Below are positions 59,434 through 64,000 of a DNA stretch of 64,000 nucleotides, piece by piece. The position numbers and the translations under genes were made by a program. The stretch spans positions 3,764,734 through 3,828,733 of the forward strand of contig NZ_HG964446.1 in assembly GCF_000689255.1 (NCBI RefSeq), read 5' to 3'. The notes under the pieces were generated by a model. The model ran no database searches. It worked only from the letters and a program-made list of their open reading frames with translations, and was not told the DNA's origin. Source of the stretch: Mycobacterium triplex (GTDB lineage Bacteria; Actinomycetota; Actinomycetes; Mycobacteriales; Mycobacteriaceae). The first letter of the stretch is position 1, and each line of letters starts with the position of its first letter.

Positions 59434-60588
59434 TCAGCGGCGCATGAAGGGCGGCACATCGACGTCGTCGTCATCGCCACCGATACTCAGCGTCGCGCCG
59501 TTGGTGTGCACCGGCACGCTGACGGCGTCGACCGGCTCGAACAGCGTCGAGGTGAGCTTGCCCGCCTTGGCCGACTCGATCCGGTGCGCTCCGCCGGCCT
59601 TCTCCCCCTTGTCGGCCCCGATCACGGGTTTGCGTCCGGGCCCGGCCGCGTCGAAGCCCGCCGCGATGACCGTGACGCGCACCTCGTCGCCCAGCGAGTC
59701 GTCGATCACGGTGCCGAAGATGATGTTGGCGTCCTGGTGGGCGGCGTCCTGCACCAGCGACGCCGCCTCGTTGATCTCGAACAGGCCCAGGTCGCTGCCG
59801 CCGGCGATCGACATCAGCACGCCCTGGGCGCCCTCCATCGAGGCTTCCAGCAGCGGCGAGTTGATCGCGATCTCGGCGGCCTTGAGCGAGCGGCCCTCGC
59901 CGCGGGCCGAGCCGATGCCCATCAGGGCGGTGCCGGCGCCGGACATGATGCCCTTGACGTCGGCGAAGTCCACGTTGATCAGACCGGGCGTGGTGATCAG
60001 GTCGGTGATGCCCTGGACACCGTTGAGCAGCACCTCGTCGGCGCTGCGGAACGCGTCCATCAGCGACACCGCGGCATCGCCCATCTGCAGCAGTCGGTCG
60101 TTGGGAATCACGATCAGGGTGTCGCAGCTCTCGCGCAGCGCGTTGATGCCGTTCTCGGCCTGATTGCTGCGGCGTTTGCCCTCGAAAGAGAACGGCCGGG
60201 TGACCACGCCGACGGTCAACGCGCCCAGCTTGCGCGCGATGCTGGCGACGACCGGCGCCCCGCCGGTACCGGTTCCGCCGCCTTCACCGGCCGTGACGAA
60301 CACCATGTCCGCACCGCGCAGCAGCTCTTCGATCTCGTCCTTGGCGTCCTCGGCGGCCTTGCGCCCGACCTCGGGATCGGCGCCGGCGCCCAACCCGCGG
60401 GTGGAATCGCGGCCCACGTCGAGCTTGACGTCGGCATCGCTCATCAACAGCGCCTGCGCATCGGTGTTGATCGCGATGAACTCGACGCCCTTGAGGCCCT
60501 GTTCGATCATCCGGTTGACGGCGTTGACGCCGCCGCCACCGATACCCACAACCTTGATGACGGCCAGGTAATTGTGCGGGGGGGTCAT
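59434..60588 (-). CDS. ftsZ: Cell-division GTPase FtsZ
   Basis: A 384-residue tubulin homologue. MTPPHNYLAVIKVVGIGGGG opens it, the T4 signature is GGGTGTGGAPV, and the T7 loop NVDFADVK lies near residue 205. The end DDDDVDVPPFMRR is the conserved C-terminal binding peptide. A short linker insertion (IGADKGEK) makes it slightly longer than the M. tuberculosis protein. The frame begins with two consecutive ATGs (60591 and 60588). GGGAGGA lies 7 nt before the first, so initiation at 60591 is equally likely. Confidence 0.97.
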   Translation of the reverse strand: MTPPHNYLAVIKVVGIGGGGVNAVNRMIEQGLKGVEFIAINTDAQALLMSDADVKLDVGRDSTRGLGAGADPEVGRKAAEDAKDEIEELLRGADMVFVTAGEGGGTGTGGAPVVASIARKLGALTVGVVTRPFSFEGKRRSNQAENGINALRESCDTLIVIPNDRLLQMGDAAVSLMDAFRSADEVLLNGVQGITDLITTPGLINVDFADVKGIMSGAGTALMGIGSARGEGRSLKAAEIAINSPLLEASMEGAQGVLMSIAGGSDLGLFEINEAASLVQDAAHQDANIIFGTVIDDSLGDEVRVTVIAAGFDAAGPGRKPVIGADKGEKAGGAHRIESAKAGKLTSTLFEPVDAVSVPVHTNGATLSIGGDDDDVDVPPFMRR

Positions 60589-60591
60589 CAT

Positions 60592-60811
60592 CTCGTCTTC
60601 CTCCCTGGTGGGGATTCGGTTCTTACCGGTACAGTGGCGGTTCCCCTGGCAAACTCTCAACCTCAACCATAGAGTTAGAGTTATGTCAAGTAGTTCCGCG
60701 CAACCAGAACGGTATGGGTACGACGCGCGCTAACCCCGCAGGCGCGCCGACGTGCCGCGCGCAAATTTTCGTCAATTTTTGGGCACTGAGCGGGCCCGGA
60801 GTGCCCGGTCG
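60592..60811 (-). promoter_or_regulatory. ftsZ upstream region with candidate promoter
   Basis: A 220-bp gap between ftsQ and ftsZ. On the minus strand TTGACA (60689-60684) is followed by two tandem TAACTC units and TATGGTTGAG. A consensus -10 at standard distance is not clear. The gap includes the GGGAGGA ribosome-binding site. Mycobacterial ftsZ is known to have several promoters in and before this gap. Confidence 0.4.
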
Positions 60812-61728
60812 CTACTTGACGGTGGGCAAATCGGGGCTGGACACGTCGTAGGTCTTGCCCGGCTGCGTGAGCAGGGCGGCGAGCTTTTCGGCCTTCTCGT
60901 CCGTGCGGTCGGTCGTGCCCCAGATCACCACCCGCCCGTCGCCGAGGGTCAGCGTGATCGAGGCCAGCGACGGCGCCGCGATCCGGCCCACCTGGTCGGC
61001 GACCTCGGGACGCAGCGCCAGCAGCACCTGCAGCGCGGCCTTGGTCGTCGGGTCGCTCGGCCCGGGATTGGTGACGTCGATGTACGGCAGCGCCGGTGGC
61101 GGCGGGCCGGTCGCGAAGTCGACGCCGTCGCGGTCGAACAGGTGCGGCCCGTCGGGAAAGTCCTTCACCACCACCGGAACTCGCTCGACGATCGTGATCC
61201 GCAGCGCCGACGGGTATTGCCGTTGCACGCGGGCGCTGGCCACCCGGCGGATCGCCGCCACCCGGTCGGCGACCTGGTTGGTGTTGATCTGCAGCAGCGG
61301 TGTGCCGACCCGCACCTGCGCGGCGTCCAGCACCTCTTCGCGGGACACCGCGCCGGTGCCGGTGACGACGATGTCGCGCGCCGACATCACCGGCGTGAAG
61401 TAGAGAATCAGCGCCAGGCCGACCCCGACGATGACCAACATCACGGTCGCGAGCAACATCTTCAGGCCCCGGACGACGCCGCGCGCGGGTTTTTTGGGCT
61501 GGCTGACGATGCGTCCGCTGGCCCGGCGCTTGGCTTCGCGGCGCGCTTGCTCGATCGCGGTCGCCCGTTCCTGCGCGGCACGGCGCTCGGCGCGTTCGCG
61601 GCGGGCCCGGCGGCGGGGTCCCTCGAATTCGGCTTGCTCGCCCGTGGATTGACCGGTTTCGGGCCGAGCTTCTTCAACGGGGATCGGCTCGGTGACCGCG
61701 CTCTCATCGACGGGCGGGGTGGGCTCGG

Positions 61729-61732
<4 letters not shown>
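60812..61732 (-). CDS. ftsQ: Divisome protein FtsQ
   Basis: A 306-residue bitopic protein. The cytoplasmic N-terminus (1-95) is long and Arg/Glu/Ala-rich. One membrane helix (about 92-113) is followed by a POTRA domain (MSARDIVVTGTGAVSREEVL) and the FtsQ beta domain ending YDVSSPDLPTVK. It bridges early and late divisome parts. It overlaps murC by 4 bp (ATGA) and is separated from ftsZ by 220 bp; ftsA is absent, as in all mycobacteria. Confidence 0.96.
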
Positions 61733-63194
<1,462 letters not shown>

Positions 63195-63198
<4 letters not shown>

Positions 63199-64000
63199 CG
63201 CGGCCCCCCGGCTGCCGGCCCCCTATCACGTGCTTGGCGCGCGACGTCCAGGGCCGCCTCGGCGACCTGGCGCGCGGCGTCCCGATGCCCCACCCGGGCG
63301 GCCGCGGCGGTCATCGCCGCCAGCCGCGGCGGGTCGGTGAGCAGCCCGATCACCTCCCGGGCCACCAGGTTCGGCGTCAGGACGGCGTCGGGGACAACCA
63401 TGCCGCCGCCGGCGTTGACCACCGGCAGCGCGTTGAGCCGCTGCTCGCCGTTGCCGATCGGCAGCGGGACGTAGATGGCCGGCAGGCCGACGGCCGACAC
63501 CTCGGCGACCGTCATCGCCCCGGAGCGGCAGATGGCCAGGTCGGCGGCCGCATAGGCCAGGTCCATCCGGTCCAGATACGGCACCGCCCGGTACGGCGGA
63601 TCGCCCGGCTGCGGTTCGCGCAGCTCGAGGGTGTTCTTCGGGCCGTGCGCGTGCAGGACGGACACGCCCGCGGCGGCCAGGTCGGCCGCCGCCGCGGCGA
63701 CCGCACGGTTCAGCGAGACCGCTCCCTGCGAACCGCCGAACACCAGTAGCACCCGCGCGTCGTCTGCGAACCCGAAGTGCCGGCGCGCCTGCGCTCGCAG
63801 CGCCGCGCGGTCCAGCGTGGTGATGGCGGCCCGCACCGGCACCCCGACCACCTCGGCGTGCCGCAGCCCGGAATCCGGCACCGCGGACAGCACCCGGTCC
63901 GCGGTGCGGGCACCGACCCGGTTGGCCAGCCCGGCGCGGGCGTTGGCCTCGTGAATCACCACCGGGATGCGGCGCCGTAACCTCGGAAAACCGCGGGCCG
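63195..64000 (-). CDS. murG: UDP-GlcNAc transferase MurG, 3' part
   Basis: The frame enters from the right edge and runs about 268 codons to a stop overlapping murC. Visible motifs are PVVIHEANARAGLANRVGAR, the glycosyltransferase GFADDARVLLVFGGSQGAVS region, and the C-terminal UDP-GlcNAc site with CRSGAMTVAEVSAVGLPAIY and PLPIGNGEQRLNA. MurG makes lipid II from lipid I at the membrane. The N-terminal part lies outside the window. A start inside the window would be artificial. Confidence 0.95.

Overview
This window is a chromosomal stretch of a Mycobacterium species outside the M. tuberculosis complex. It is GC-rich. Its genes are recognisable orthologues of the M. tuberculosis Rv2091c-Rv2153c interval in nearly the same order, with departures typical of a non-tuberculous mycobacterium. 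The species cannot be fixed from sequence alone. Genes are tightly packed, many with ATGA or GTGA start/stop overlaps, and the one RNA gene of standard type is tRNA-Leu(GAG). Layout: (1) 1-15218 is the Pup-proteasome and Tat block. Reading leftward it runs dop, pup, prcB, prcA, pafA, pafB, pafC, tatA, tatC, helY and the start of a Pro/Gln-rich membrane protein, with mpa nearby and two rightward unknowns between. Dop and PafA handle the Pup tag, Mpa unfolds tagged proteins, PrcBA degrades them, and PafBC are transcription factors. (2) 15531-22078 holds lppK, a DUF503 gene, trmI, a RecB-like nuclease, a flavin disulfide oxidoreductase, a DUF4126 membrane protein, hisG/hisE and a TetR regulator. 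(3) 22381-33720 is a complete mce operon (two YrbE permeases, MceA-F, one Mce-associated protein) followed by an MPT64-like secreted protein and a methyltransferase. The TetR gene diverges from it across a promoter overlapped by an inverted repeat. M. tuberculosis has no mce operon at this site. (4) 33729-50860 holds metH with a probable S-adenosylhomocysteine riboswitch, a PAC2 protein, ansP1, mshC, cysQ, a conserved actinobacterial trio, uppP, lppL, pyrD, a hydrolase, a PEBP protein and an M20 peptidase. (5) 50992-54508 is an accessory island next to tRNA-Leu. It contains an IS481-family element with arrays of 23-bp repeats at its ends, split by an IS110-family element, then a roughly 200-bp transposase-less derivative and a decayed oxidoreductase gene. 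(6) 54594-64000 returns to core genes: a phosphoribosyltransferase, a small membrane protein, wag31, yggT, sepF, yggS, yfiH, ftsZ, ftsQ, murC and the 3' part of murG. The most striking observation is in the IS110 element. Its 5' non-coding end contains four short segments matching the four guides expected of an IS110 bridge RNA. Two fit the target (the IS481 transposase gene, just before its catalytic Glu codon) and two fit the element's own ends, all consistent with a TC core dinucleotide. A second notable structure is the metH leader, where the riboswitch closing helix and a hairpin hiding the ribosome-binding site are mutually exclusive.
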